The notes: generated by a model from the sequence alone, not told the origin. 64,000 bases of DNA from Capra hircus (GCF_001704415.2 NC_030808.1:78894594-78958593), one strand, 5' to 3'. Shown: positions 21,878 through 32,514, counted from the stretch's first letter. Numbers and translations: made by a program.

Positions 21878-22993
21878 GTGGAAGTGAGAAATAGATTTAA
21901 GGGATTAGATCTGATAGATAGAGTGCCTGATGAACTATGGATAGAGGTTCATGACATTGTACAGGAGACAGGAATCAAAGCCATCCCCATGGAAAAGAAA
22001 TGCAAAAAAGCAAAATGGCTGTCCAGGGAGGCCTTGCAAATAGCTGTGAAAAGAAGAGACGCGAAAAGCAAAGGAGAAAAGGAAAGATATAGGCATCTGA
22101 ATGCAGAGTTCCAAAGAACAGCAAGGAGAGATAAGAAAGGCTTCCTCAGAGATCAATGCAAAGAAATAGAGGAAAAGAACAGAATGGGAAAGACTAGAGA
22201 TCTCTTCAAGAAAATTAGAGATACCAAGGGAATATTTCATGCAAAGATGGGCTCGATAAAGGACAGAAATGGTATGGACCTAACAGAAGCAGAAGATATT
22301 AAGAAGAGGTGGCAAGAATACACAGAAGAACTGTACAAAAAACACCTTCACAACCCAGATAATCACGATGGTGTGATCGCTCACCTAGAGCCATACATTC
22401 TGGAATGTGAAGTCAAGTGGGCTTTAGGAAGCATCACTACAAACAAAGCTAGTGGAGGTGATGGCATTCAAATCCTGAAAGATGATGCTGTGAAAGTGTT
22501 ACACTCAATATGCCAGCGAATGTGGAAAACTCAGCAGTGGCCACAGGACTGGAAAAGGTCAGTTTTCATTCCAATCCCAAAGAAAGGCAATGCCAAAGAA
22601 TGCTCAAACTACTGCACAATTGCACTCATCTCACATACTAGCAAAGTAATGCTCAAAATTCTCCAAGCCAGGCTTCAGCAATACGTGAACCGTGAACTTC
22701 CAGATGTTCAAGCTGGTTTTAGAAAAGGCAGAAGAACCAGAGATCAAATTGCCAACATCCATTGGATCATAGAAAAAGCAACAGAGTTCCAGAAAAATAT
22801 CTATTTCTGCTTTATTGACTATGCCAAAGCTTTTGACTGTGTGGATCACAATAAACTGGAAAATTCTGAAAGAGATGGGAATACCAGACCACCTGACCAC
22901 CTCTTGAGAAACCTATATGCAGGTCATGAAGCAACAGTTAGAACTGGACATGGAACAACAGACTGGTTCCAAATGGGAAAAGGAGTACGTTAA
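21878..22993 (+). pseudogene. BovB reverse transcriptase remnant
   Basis: A 371-codon frame with RT-palm features: FRKGRRTRDQIAN (about 22720) and the metal-binding box FIDYAKAFD (about 22813). Compared with the 51.7-kb copy it lacks five residues after GGDGI (15-bp in-frame deletion) and has compensating small indels after DHNKL. It stops at TAA where the related copy has CAA (GVRQG). Downstream, the YADD box is destroyed by TAG at 23114-23116 in place of TAT. Related frames continue to about 23600. Dead LINE polymerase, not a host gene. Confidence 0.93.
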
Positions 22994-23939
22994 GGCTGTT
23001 TATTGTCACCCTACTTATTTAACTTATATGCAGAGCACATCATTGGAAACACTGGACTGGAAGAAGCACAAGGTGGAATCAAGATCGCCGGGAGAAATAT
23101 CAATAACCTCAGATAGGCAGATGACACCACCCTTATGGCAGAAAGTGAAGAGGAACTAAAAAGTCTGTTGATGAAAGTGAAAGAGGAGAGTGAAAAAGTT
23201 GGCTTAAAACTCAACATTCAGAAAACAAAGATCATGGCATCTGGTCTCATCCCTTCATGGGAAATAGATGGGGAAACAGTGGAAACAGTGTCAGACTTTA
23301 TTTTGGGGGGCTCCAAATCACTGCAGATGGTGATTGCGGCCATGAAATTAAAAGACGCTTACTCCTTGGAAGGAAAGTTATGACCAACCTAGATAGCATA
23401 TTCAAAAGCAGAGACATTACTTTGCCAACAAAGGTCCGTCTAGTCAAGGTTATGGTTTTTCCAGTAGTCATGTATGGATGTGAGAGTTGGACTATGAAGA
23501 AAGCTGAGCACCGAAGAATTGATGCTTTTGAACTGTGGTGTTGGAGAAGACTCTTAGAGTCCCTTGGACTGCAAGGAGATCCAACCAGTCCATTCTAAAG
23601 GAGATCAGTGCTGGGTGTTCTTTGGAAGGACTGATGCTAAAGCTGAAACTCCAATGCTTTGGCCACCTCATGCAAAGAGTTGACTCATTGGAAAAGACCC
23701 TGATACTGTGAGGGATTAGGGGCAGGAGGAAAAGAGGATGACAGAGGATGAGATGGCTGGATAGTATCACTGACTCGATGGACATGAGTTTGAGTGAACT
23801 CTAGGAGTTGCTGATGGACAGGGAGGCCTGGGGTGCCGCAATTCATGGGATCGCAAAGAGTCAGACACGACCACGTGACTGAACTGAACTGATGCATGTT
23901 CAGGGTTGGGGAGGAATTACTTATAATTATTCTTATATT

Positions 23940-24290
23940 CTTTCACAAATGTTTTCAGGTACCTCCTACAAGACAGGCACTTGACTAAATGAATACTAGG
24001 GATACAACAGAGAATGACATACCAAGGGGTTTGCTGGTTAGTCGGGGTTATAAATAGATACACACATACAATTACTAGAGAGAGTGATTTGTGTTAAGAT
24101 AATGGTGTGTCTCAGAGTGTCATGAGAGCCTATGGGAGGGGCACCTGGGTCTTGGGGAGAGAGGGAGGGCAGAGATTTGTTGAAAGAAACAATTGATTAG
24201 ATGATACACAAGAGAAGGACAAGGAAAAGTACTCTGGGCAAAGGATATAGCACAAATGAAGATTGTGAAGTCATGGTAGGATCAAAGAGG
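23940..24290 (-). mobile_element. L2-like ancient repeat
   Basis: 'caggtacctcctacaagaca', 'ggcacttgactaaatgaata' and 'ctagggatacaacagagaat' follow the antisense L2 3' end (acctactatgtgccaggcac...ggggatacaa). The later 'ggcaaaggatatagcacaaa' fits the upstream part. Confidence 0.55.
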
Positions 24291-24954
24291 TAAAACCAGT
24301 TCATCATAGATTGAGCGTAGAATGTGGGGAGAATAAGAAAAGAAGAGCTTATGAGGGAGAAAGCAGTAAAGCTAGAAAAATCTGGACCAAGATGGAGAGG
24401 GGATGCAATTCAGAGAAAGGAACACGGAGAGGCATTATCACGTGGTAGAACAGCCAGCAATCTATCCTGGTCGATGACTTCATCCAAAGTTCATGGAGAA
24501 GTTTTGAGCAAGAGATGGGCTGCCCAGTGTTATGCTCAGGTGAATGGTTCTGAGCAGAAGCACTGAGAGTATGTGAGCTTGGCTCCTGTTTCTGGTCCCT
24601 CTTAGCCAGACTCATCACTCAAGTGGGTCAACTTACATGCATATACAGGTGTGTAGACTTTAGAAATCACTTAATCCCATCCTCCTCTGCTTTAATAGAT
24701 AAGGAAACTGTTCCTATGGGAAGATCTGTACCTGATAGTGTCCTAGGTAGTTACCTTTTTCCCCATCAGAACTGTATTTCTACTTTCTCAGAGCTATGAA
24801 ACCCCAGACTCAATCAACAGACCTGTACAGAATGAAAACCCAAAGACACCAGAAATTGGGCGAAAAATAGAGTATGACGTGGCTTTCTCTGAAAATGGGT
24901 TCCACTTGGACCCAAGTGGATAGAGAGGAGTCAAGGATTTATTGTGTTATAAGA
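24291..24954. other. No gene recognised
   Basis: Unassigned DNA; the frames at 24324-24618 overlap on both strands and have no domain. Confidence 0.45.
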
Positions 24955-25047
24955 GGACTCCGGGAATTGGTGATGGACAGGGAGGCCTGGCATGCTGAGG
25001 CTCATGGGGTCGCAAAGAGTCAGACATGACTGAGCGACTGAACTGAA
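24955..25047 (+). mobile_element. BovB 3' tail fragment
   Basis: 'ggactccgggaattggtgat', 'ggacagggaggcctggcatg' and 'ctgagcgactgaactgaa' are the last ~93 bp of sense BovB. No clear TSD. Confidence 0.88.
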
Positions 25048-25082
25048 AAGCAGATGACCACTCATTTAAGGAATGGAAACCA

Positions 25083-25232
25083 GGGGACATCCCTGGCGTC
25101 CAGTGGTTAAGAATCCACCTTGCAATGCATGGCACGCAGGTACCATCCCTGGTTGGAGAACTAAGATCCCACAAGCCACGGAGCCGCTAAGCCCACACAG
25201 TCTGGCAACTACTGAGCCTGGGTACTCCAGAG
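25083..25232 (+). mobile_element. CHR-type SINE, 3'-shortened
   Basis: Sense head 'gggacatccctggcgtccag' + 'tggttaagaatccacc', then 'gagaactaagatcccacaag' and 'ccgctaagcccacacagtc'. It lacks the usual AATAAA-rich tail, so the right boundary is approximate. Confidence 0.85.
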
Positions 25233-25484
25233 TGCATGCTCTCTGAGGAACACTGTCAGGATCACTCATTACCAAACAGATGGGTCGAAGCATCTCCAAA
25301 AACAGAAAAAGTTCGGTGATCTCTTGTAGCAGTGTCTGGGTCAAAGTTCCCTTTTATCCCTTTCCTTGTGACATTTTATCTTTTTGAGACTAATGCTGTC
25401 ATTGAACACAAATTTCTCTTCCAGGACCCATCACTCAAGTAAGGCTTAACATTATTGAGAAAAAGAGTTAAGTATGATTAAATC

Positions 25485-25576
25485 CTTCTCCAAGGGATCT
25501 TCCTAACCCAGGAAATGAACTCAGGTCTCCTGCATTGCAGGCAGATTCTTTACAAATTGAGCTACCAGGGAAGCCC
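25485..25576 (-). mobile_element. Bov-tA head half
   Basis: Antisense head and adjoining body only: 'ccttctccaagggatcttcc', 'aggtctcctgcattgcaggc' and 'gctaccagggaagccc'. The Bov-A half is absent. Confidence 0.88.
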
Positions 25577-26479
25577 AAAATAATGTTAAAAGAAATCAGA
25601 ACACTTTTTTCTGTTAAAAAATACATATATTGGAAGGAAATAAAGCAAATTATTAAATAATAAAATTTATTTCTTTCTAAATCTCTGTCGTTTTTAAGTT
25701 TTCTTGAATAAACTGATTGTCATAGATTATAAAAATGCATTTAAAAATAAGTATTTTCTGACATGAGAAGATCTAACCCAGGAAGCAAATCATAACTTAT
25801 ATAGGAAATTTTCCTTTCCAGCATTTTCTCTCACTGTCCCCTTCCTGCTCTCTGTTCTAACAAACCTACCTCATACTCTGTCACCTTAGAGTCTTTGCTC
25901 ACTGGGAAATCCGCATCTCCTCGTCTACCAAAAGTGTCTGTGGAGACAAATCCTATGGTCCTGCAAAGTCAGTTGAGATGACACCTTGTCTATGAAAACC
26001 TCCATGATAATTAGAACCATTGGTATTCTAACTGCCTTCAACTGCTTGTATGTCTCTTCAGGTCTTTCCTGCTTTACATCTCATGTTACTAAAAGTAATA
26101 GTATTAGCAGTAATAATGTAATGCCTTTGCTATACTATGAACTCATCAAGGCCTTTAGGAATTTTGAAAATACCTTGATTACAGTAAACAGAAGTGGTTG
26201 GTAAATAAGTGAATTTGTCCTAGGATTTGAGTCAGATCTAAAAGACTGGAAAATTGTGCCGTGTCTTCTTTTTTTCCCTTTTTCCAGCTGTGTAGCATTG
26301 CTTTGAATTTGGTTAGTATAGCAACTAAGTGGTTTTAGTAACAGTCGCTTTTTAGGCTTGACAGATAGAAAAACACAAGAGAATGCTTGTTTCTTTTTTA
26401 AAAACACCAAAAGAACATGTTGTGTCTTTCTTTATTTAGAACAACTTACTATCCTGCCTTGGGCAACTAGCTTCCTGGG

Positions 26480-26575
26480 TTCCAGAGGAACTGTTGGCTC
26501 TAAAATTAGAAGAAATGAGTTTGGATTAAGAGCTCTCTAACGCCCCTTCCAAATCTAACCTTCTATGATCCTGAA
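26480..26575 (+). mobile_element. MIR-like 3' fragment
   Basis: 'ggctctaaaattagaagaaa', 'acgccccttccaaatctaac' and 'cttctatgatcctg' match a recurrent ancient SINE 3' pattern that is also seen at 43035-43130. Weak. Confidence 0.4.
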
Positions 26576-26788
26576 AATGATGATAAAGCCAAGTCTGACT
26601 TTTAGAGACTTCGATTGTTGTGTTCTAAATATTATGTCAAAGCACCATAACTATTAATAATGTTTAGCATTTACAAGAATGTGCAGCCTGATTCTTTCTT
26701 GATTCTCCTGATCTAGTCTCTGCTTTAGTATTTTTTTCTTTCTAGAAGAACCTAAAGTCAAAAGCTTCTTCTCTGTTTGGCTTCTCAA

Positions 26789-26818
26789 GTGCAGACACGC
26801 CTTGTGCAGACACGCCTT
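26789..26818. repeat. Perfect 15-bp tandem duplication
   Basis: 'gtgcagacacgcctt' occurs twice back to back, followed by 'ctgcag'. Identical units imply a recent slippage-type duplication. Confidence 0.85.
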
Positions 26819-27929
26819 CTGCAGCTACAGCCATCCCCAGTTAACCTGTCTCCTCGCCACAAGGGCATGAGCCCCCATGACTCAGCAATCCCAGGCTCTG
26901 GAAGAGTCCATCATCACGACAAACCATCAGCCATTAGCTTTCTTGCACAGTAGTTCTGAATGAGGCAAGTACAACTTTCTTTTCAATATAAATCTCCAGA
27001 TCCAATTAAGTGGCCAACTTTTAATTCTTCCCATGGGAATTTTATTGATAATCTATTAAGTACATAGTTATGCCTTATAAACTGTGGATGATATGTAACA
27101 CATAATTTACCATAACACAAATAAGTAACATTTATTTCCAGTTTTACCATTTACAGGTGGTTTCCACATGTATGTGTGCCATATTGTCTCTTAGAATTCA
27201 TATCAATGATTGTTGGGTTGATTTTCAAATGTGTTTTCATTAAGAAGAGAGGCCTGTTTCCCACACTTTGTTATGGTCAACACAGAGTGGAGTCCAATCA
27301 TCAACACTTCCAGGTCAACAGAGATGGATGGGGATGTTCTATTTTGTTCATTCAACCTGAGATGATCACTCAGTATATACATATAACAACTGCCCAAGTT
27401 CAAATCGAAATTTTCTTTCTCCTAAATCTTCCTAGATTTCCACCTCTCCTCCGAGAAGTATCTCATCCCTTTTCTGAATACCCATAGCACTTTTCCTATA
27501 TCTCATCAATCATATTTTTATTATTTAAAAAAAATTATGACACTTTCCCTCCTCGTTCATATCTCATTTCCTCTACTACTCTAGACCCATTGAACCAGAG
27601 TCTAAGGGGCATCTGCAGTTATAAAAAGCCTTATGGTCCATATGTGGTGCCAGGGCCACCTGTGTGAAAGGCAGAAATCATACATGTAAGTCACGTGTCC
27701 CTCAAGGGACAGTAGACCCAGCAGTGAAGAAACCAGGTGCTGGTGTGCCAGGCCACCCAGACTCACAGCCCAGCTCTGATACTTACAAGTTAGGCCTTGG
27801 GCAATCACTCAACCAATGTGAACTTAATGCGTGAATGAGGAGACAGTAATAATAGAACATATTGTTCCCCTATGGCAACCTGTGCCCAGGAGCTGCTTCC
27901 TAATTAAATGTTACAAAAATATACATACT

Positions 27930-28113
27930 GGGACTTCCCCAGTGGTCCAGTGGCTAAGACTCCATGTTCCCAACACCGGGGATCTGGCTTTGATCTCTAG
28001 TCAGGGAAATAGATCCCACATGCCCCAACTAAAGATTGTACCTGCTGCAACTGAGACCTGATTCGGCCAAATAAATAAATTAAATAAATAAAAATAAATG
28101 TAAAAAAAAAAAA
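27930..28113 (+). mobile_element. CHR-type SINE
   Basis: Sense head 'gggacttccccagtggtcca' + 'gtggctaagactcc', body 'tagtcagggaaatagatccc' and 'ctgcaactgagacctgattc', tail of AATAAAT units and an A12 run (28102-28113). Shorter than the 34.6-kb copy. Confidence 0.92.
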
Positions 28114-28227
28114 CCCATAAAGATACAATTTCATTACTGTGAAGCACAACCACATGCATAGACTTTTATCACTTATTTCTCAAGGGACTTAGAGGACTAA
28201 TTGATTTAGATTCATAAACTGGAGCCC

Positions 28228-28450
28228 TCTGTGATCCTTACAAAGCCTATATACTAATGTTGCTTAGTCCCTAAGTTGTCATGCCCAACTTTTAGCAACC
28301 CATGCACTGCAGCATGGCAGGCCTCCCTATCTCTCACCATCTCCTGGAGTTTGCCCAAGTTCATGTCCATTGCATCAGCGATGTCATCCAGCCATCTCAT
28401 CCTCTGACACCCTCTTCTGTGACCCTTACAAAGCCTATACAATAATGTTG
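28228..28450. repeat. 35-bp direct repeats around a BovB/Bov-A cluster
   Basis: 28228-28262 and 28416-28450 share 32 of 35 bases (core 'ccttacaaagcctata'). Similarity continues into the adjoining repeat ends, which both carry the non-consensus 'ttagtccctaa'. This suggests a local tandem duplication rather than a long target-site duplication. Confidence 0.7.
28263..28415 (-). mobile_element. BovB 3' tail fragment
   Basis: 'gcactgcagcatggcaggcc', 'tcaccatctcctggagtttg' and 'cagccatctcatcctctgac' are antisense BovB 3'-end sequence. Confidence 0.88.
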
Positions 28451-28632
28451 TTGTCTTTTAGTCCCTAAATTGTCGTGTCTGACTCTTTTGAGACCCCATG
28501 GATTGTAGCCCGCTAGCCTGGCATGCTGCGATTCATGGGGTTGCAGAGTCAGACATGTCTGAGCGACTGAACTGAACTGAACTGAACTGAGGCTCCTCTG
28601 TGCATGGAATTTCCCAGGCAAGAATACTGGAT
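28446..28632 (-). mobile_element. Bov-A SINE split by a BovB tail
   Basis: The left half is 'gaccccatggattgtagccc'; the right half is 'ggctcctctgtgcatggaat' and 'caggcaagaatactgga'. They are collinear antisense Bov-A separated by opposite-strand BovB sequence at 28516-28590. Confidence 0.85.
28516..28590 (+). mobile_element. BovB 3' tail nested in Bov-A
   Basis: 'gcctggcatgctgcgattca' and 'gagcgactgaactgaactga' repeat the BovB 3' terminus in sense orientation, about 75 bp, inside an antisense Bov-A. No clear TSD. Confidence 0.85.
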
Positions 28633-29099
28633 GAAGTACATGCATTATTTTATTTTTATGTTTTTACAATAATTGACCACTTTTTTCTCTCGGTGGGAAA
28701 GTTCATTCAGGAACACGTAATTGTTGTCAGTGAGCAGCAAGCACTGGGCATTCATAAAGACTTCACTGATTCAGTCACGTTGTGGGTTGAGAGTCCCTGA
28801 GCAGAGGAACTTTCATGGTTTATTTCTCAGTGACGTGTGACAAACTGGAGCCTTAACAGAAGCCTCAGGTGACTGAGACCAGAGGGTGCACAGACCAGAC
28901 CTGAGGATGCCATGGGCAGGAGATTAGGCTTTACGTTAACACAGACGGGTGAAGGATTCAGATTTATCTTTACTTTTCCTACAACTTGTATATTTTGGTC
29001 CCCAAACTGGGTTTTTCATATGCTACACCTTGTTTAATTATCAGGGAGTAAGACAACCAAGGGCAGTATCTTTGAGCAAAAATCAGCGTTAGCTAGGGC
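28633..29099. other. No feature recognised
   Basis: Unassigned non-coding DNA. Confidence 0.4.
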
Positions 29100-29385
29100 A
29101 ATAGTTCTTTGCAAAGATGGCCACAGTAATCTCTTTGCTATGTGACTCTGCTATTTCTCCCACAAAGAGGTGGAGTCTACTTATCCATCCTTTGATTTTA
29201 GGCTGGCCTGGTGACTTGGCCTGATAAAAGAATACGGCGGCAGTAATATTTTGCAGCTTCTGAGCCTGGACTTCAAGAAGCCTTGTCGCTTCGGCCCTTA
29301 TCCTCTCTGCAGTGTGTACAACTTCACACTGCGTGGGAATAAGCCTGAACTGGTTTGCTAAATGCTGTAGGCACACAACCTAGCT
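29100..29385 (+). mobile_element. Ancient MaLR/MLT1-like LTR fragment
   Basis: 'ggctggcctggtgacttgg', 'agaatacggcggcagtaat' and 'tgagcctggacttcaagaag' + 'ccttgtcgcttcggccctt' resemble ERVL-MaLR solo LTRs (ctggccctgtgacttg...aatgtggcggaagt...gcctcaagaggccttg). No internal viral genes remain; it is a strongly diverged relic. The family is assigned from memory. Confidence 0.65.
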
Positions 29386-29569
29386 AAAAGCACACATCAT
29401 TGTGGACAAGTATACTTCAGTAAACATTTTAAAAATATAAATAAAATTCCCAAATTTAAAAATAAGAAGAACAGATTCAGCAACTACAAACGTGTGTAAA
29501 GACACTTATATAGCCCAAACAGCTCATTCACAGACAGAAAGGAACGTGAGTTCTTAAACTCAGATTCCC

Positions 29570-29725
29570 AGACATCTTTTCCATGGACCCTACTCCTTGG
29601 TTATCTCCATCTTCTACAAGGGAGAGACGGGGTTTCAGAAACTTGCTTGAGATCATTTAGACTGAGCAAGGCTCTAACCGGAGGTTTACTGAATCTAAAT
29701 CCGGATCGTTCACCCTTGCCAGTGA
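29570..29725 (-). mobile_element. MIR SINE, diverged
   Basis: 'acttgcttgagatcatttag' (= cttgcccaaggtcacacag), then 'gcaaggctctaaccggaggt'. Antisense order. Confidence 0.5.
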
Positions 29726-30145
29726 TGTTTGGGAACTGGTAACTCTGTTGAGTTAAACCTCAACCACAGGAAAATTACACACGACAGGCATGTCATTGCC
29801 CATTTACCGTTACTGTAAAGTAAGGTTCAGGATTAATTTTTAACAAGTGAAATCGCCTATGTTTTAACATTCTTTTAGAAACTCTTGCACTCAAATGTTA
29901 GAAAAACAATGGCTTTCTTTCTTCAGCAACCCCCAGAAAAGGAATGAATTCGCCCTTGTCGTTCCAGAGGTACAGAAGTTAGACTCAAAAGTTGGACATG
30001 GCCGGAGGTAGACTGTAGCTTATACATCTTTAATGTTCCTGTTGTTGTTGCTGTTAACCTAATTTCTGTCACAAAATTGGCACCTCCTGTCCTAAGGTTT
30101 CCAGAATCTCACAGATGGGACTCCAGGACTGGTCAAGAGGCTGTG

Positions 30146-30174
30146 GTAAGAAAAAAAAAAAAAAAAAAAAAAAC
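30146..30174 (+). mobile_element. Poly(A)-only retro-insertion with 10-bp TSD
   Basis: The inserted material is just 'gtaag', A23 (30151-30173) and one C. The direct repeat 'agaggctgtg' flanks it at 30136-30145 and 30175-30184. This matches target-primed reverse transcription that copied little beyond a poly(A) tail. Confidence 0.7.
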
Positions 30175-30604
30175 AGAGGCTGTGTCATCTGACATCCCAG
30201 ATGTCTATAAAGAGGTTTATAAAAGCTGAGGTCCTTGGACTTAAGTGAGGATTACTGCTTTCACTGAATCTGAAAAATCTTGTCCCCAAAGAGAAGACCT
30301 GTTGTATTTGTTCCCCAAACATTTGTTCCTTTAAAACTCTTTTAGAACATAAAGAAGACTTTTTTTGATTAGGTAATCTGGCAACTGCAATCACCCCCCC
30401 TTCATACGCGCACATTACAGTACCAAAGATATCATGGTACGGTCTTTAGGGGTCTCGAATATCCTTGGCCAATGTCTTCAGTGTTGGGGAGATGGGCTTC
30501 TACAAGAGCAAAAGCCTCCTGGTGGGTTTTGTCCATTTCAGCTTTCTCACTTATGTCAAAGTAAGAAGAAGTAAGGCGGGGGAGGGTGGGAAAGAAAGGA
30601 AGAG

Positions 30605-30795
30605 GTACTGGTCCTTGTGGGTATGCCAGGCACTGAGCTAAGCACTTTGCCAAAGTTGATCTTCAGTCTTCCGGACAACCAAAGCTAGTTCAATTCTCCT
30701 TACTTTGCAGACAGGTACATGGAAGCTCTGAGAGGTTAAGCTGCCTGGGCCCCATTGCTAAAAGGGGTTAGCTGGCTCTAAACCCCCCACCTCCC
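30605..30795 (-). mobile_element. MIR SINE, well preserved
   Basis: 'tgccaggcactgagctaagc' + 'actttgcc', 'ccttactttgcagacaggta', 'gctctgagaggttaagctgc' and 'gttagctggctctaaac' follow antisense MIR from end to end. Confidence 0.82.
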
Positions 30796-31004
30796 TCTCC
30801 CTCCACCAGCCCCCCTGGAAGTAAGTAGCTCAGTCTCTCTCTCAGAGTCCAAAAGAATCATATATCAGTATTCTTAAGCCACGTAGGCTGTGTCATACAT
30901 GCATACCCTAGCCACCTCAGGAGGCCCCTGAGGAAGGGAAAACAGTGCTCCAATTCAGCAGAAAGCCCACTGGGCTGACCAAATGCCCTTCTCTGCTCTG
31001 AATT

Positions 31005-31080
31005 CCAGTTTGCCCACTTGTAAATAAAGGGCGTTGGACTAGTTGCTTTCTTAGGCCTTATTTCTAGCTCTTAAAGATGC
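31005..31080 (+). mobile_element. MIR SINE fragment
   Basis: 'cagtttgcccacttgtaaat' (= cagtttcctcatctgtaaa) followed by 'gggcgttggactagttgctt'. Confidence 0.6.
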
Positions 31081-31083
31081 CCA

Positions 31084-31460
31084 CAGATAGAGAACAGACT
31101 TGTGTTTGTCAAGGGGAAGGAGGAGAGGGAAGGACTGTGGGAGTTTGTGATTAGCAGATGTAAACTATCATATATGGGCTTCCACAACGGCTCAGTGGTA
31201 AAGAAGCTGCCTGCAGTGTAGGAGACGCAGGAGATGCAGCTTTGATCCCTGGGTTGGGAAGATCCCCCTGGAAACTATTATATATAGAATGGTTAAACAA
31301 GGTTCTCCTGTATAGCACAGGAAACTATACTCAATATCCTGTGATAAACCATAATGGAAAAAAATATGAAAAAAGAATGTCTATATGAATGTTTAAAGTA
31401 TGAGTCACTTTGTTGTAGACTGACACAACATTGTAAATCAATAGAAAAATTAAATCAAAA
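31084..31460 (+). mobile_element. L1 LINE 3' end, split by a SINE
   Basis: Sense artiodactyl L1 3' UTR: 'agagaacagacttgtgtttg', 'gattagcagatgtaaactat', then after the SINE 'ctgtatagcacaggaaacta', 'tactcaatatcctgtgataa' + 'accataatgg' and 'gacacaacattgtaaatcaa'. No coding part. Confidence 0.92.
31176..31271 (+). mobile_element. Bov-tA head half nested in L1, 14-bp TSD
   Basis: 'gggcttccacaacggctcag' + 'tggtaaagaagctgcc' to 'gggttgggaagatccccctgg'. TSD 'aaactat(c/t)atatat' lies at 31162-31175 and 31272-31285, one mismatch. Only the tRNA-like head plus adjoining sequence was inserted. Confidence 0.93.
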
Positions 31461-32275
31461 ACTGTGCATAGAATCATTCATAGAAATGATTACCTGAGTA
31501 ATGTGTTAAGGAGTTTCTTTCAATAGCAGAGAATCCCTACCTCTGTGAGTTTTATTTTAAATTTTTTTTTCATGTGCATATTTGGTGGGAGTAGAAGGTG
31601 TGAGAGTGAGGACCTTTATTTATTCCCAGGGTGTCTTTGGCATAAATAGGAACTGAGTGAGAGCTTCCCCAACACGGGAGCATCACAGACGCCTCCCCTT
31701 GAGGGTGTGAACAGAGCCCCGCTCAGCCTTTGCTGAGAAGATAGCAGCCTGCCAGGCTGGGTGGGAGGCGACAGGGAATGTGGTGGGAGACAGCTAGAAG
31801 AGCCGTGTCACAAGATGCTGGTTAGTGTGGACCCCAACTTCAGAGTGTGATGGTGGGTAAGATGCGGCTCTTCCAGCCTCTGCTTAGCTCTGAAAGGATG
31901 CGTTTGGGCAGACAGATGACCAGGGAACCTAATAAGATGGCTTGTGCATGATCATATAACTTGACTCATTGGTCATGGACTTCAGTTGTTTATGGCTAGA
32001 TTTAAATGTATGCCCTTTGGACCTTCTTTCAGCCTCATAAATCATCTTGGCTATTCTAGTTCATCTTCTAAACTATGTGTCTATGAATAAACTACCTTAT
32101 GGATTACCTAATCCAAGATTCCAATCCCATGGTTTCCAACCTCAGGGAAGAATAGATTTTTTGAGCAGAAGGGTGTTACTTGGGAAGGTGCAGAAAGCCT
32201 TCTGAAAAATTCCTTGAATTAGACAAAAACAGCTTTGTGGAAATTATCTGCATGTTACTGAGAATAGGGTTCACT
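31461..32275. other. No gene recognised
   Basis: Unassigned non-coding DNA. Confidence 0.45.
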
Positions 32276-32287
32276 ACCCCTCACAGA

Positions 32288-32514
32288 AAAGACTTTGGAA
32301 ACTCATTGGAAAAGACTTTGATCCTGGGAGGGATTGGGGGCAGGAGAAGAAGGGGACGACAGAGGATGAGATGGATGGATGGCATCACTGACTCGATGGG
32401 CGTGAGTCTAAGTGAACTCCGGGAGTTGGTGATGGACAGGGAGGCCTGGCGTGCTGTGATTCATGGGGTTGCAAAGAGTCGGACACGACTGAGTGACTGA
32501 ACTGAACTGAACTG
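32288..32514 (+). mobile_element. BovB 3' tail with 12-bp TSD
   Basis: 227-bp sense BovB end: 'aactcattggaaaagacttt', 'gatggacagggaggcctggc' and 'gactgagtgactgaactgaa'. The exact 12-bp duplication 'acccctcacaga' lies at 32276-32287 and 32515-32526. Confidence 0.95.

Larger units (their letters stand above)
20711..23891 (+). mobile_element. BovB LINE with inverted 5' segment, 8-bp TSD
   Basis: Single 3.2-kb insertion in two opposed parts. 20711-21372 reads on the minus strand and holds the element's 5' region and the start of the endonuclease (TWN motif in frame 21232-20786). 21373-23891 reads on the plus strand, from mid-endonuclease to the 3' end 'gactgaactgaactg'. About 80 bp of element sequence is missing between the two parts compared with the 51.7-kb copy. 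'atgcatgt' lies at 20703-20710 and again at 23892-23899, so both parts arrived together. This is the pattern of twin priming, best known for L1. Coding is broken at several points. Confidence 0.93.
25577..27929. other. No gene recognised
   Basis: AT-rich, decayed DNA. A MIR-like 3' piece lies at 26480-26575 and a 15-bp perfect tandem duplication at 26789-26818. The short frames lack domains. Confidence 0.5.

Noticed and set aside
21878..22993. A reverse-transcriptase frame that might suggest a retron, group II intron or diversity-generating element.
   Set aside because: The partner APE endonuclease, the 3' terminus and the flanking TSD place it in the BovB RTE-clade LINE. Bacterial RT systems do not fit the ruminant context.
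29089..29376. A 95-codon minus-strand frame.
   Set aside because: It is the antisense of a MaLR-like LTR relic with no independent evidence.
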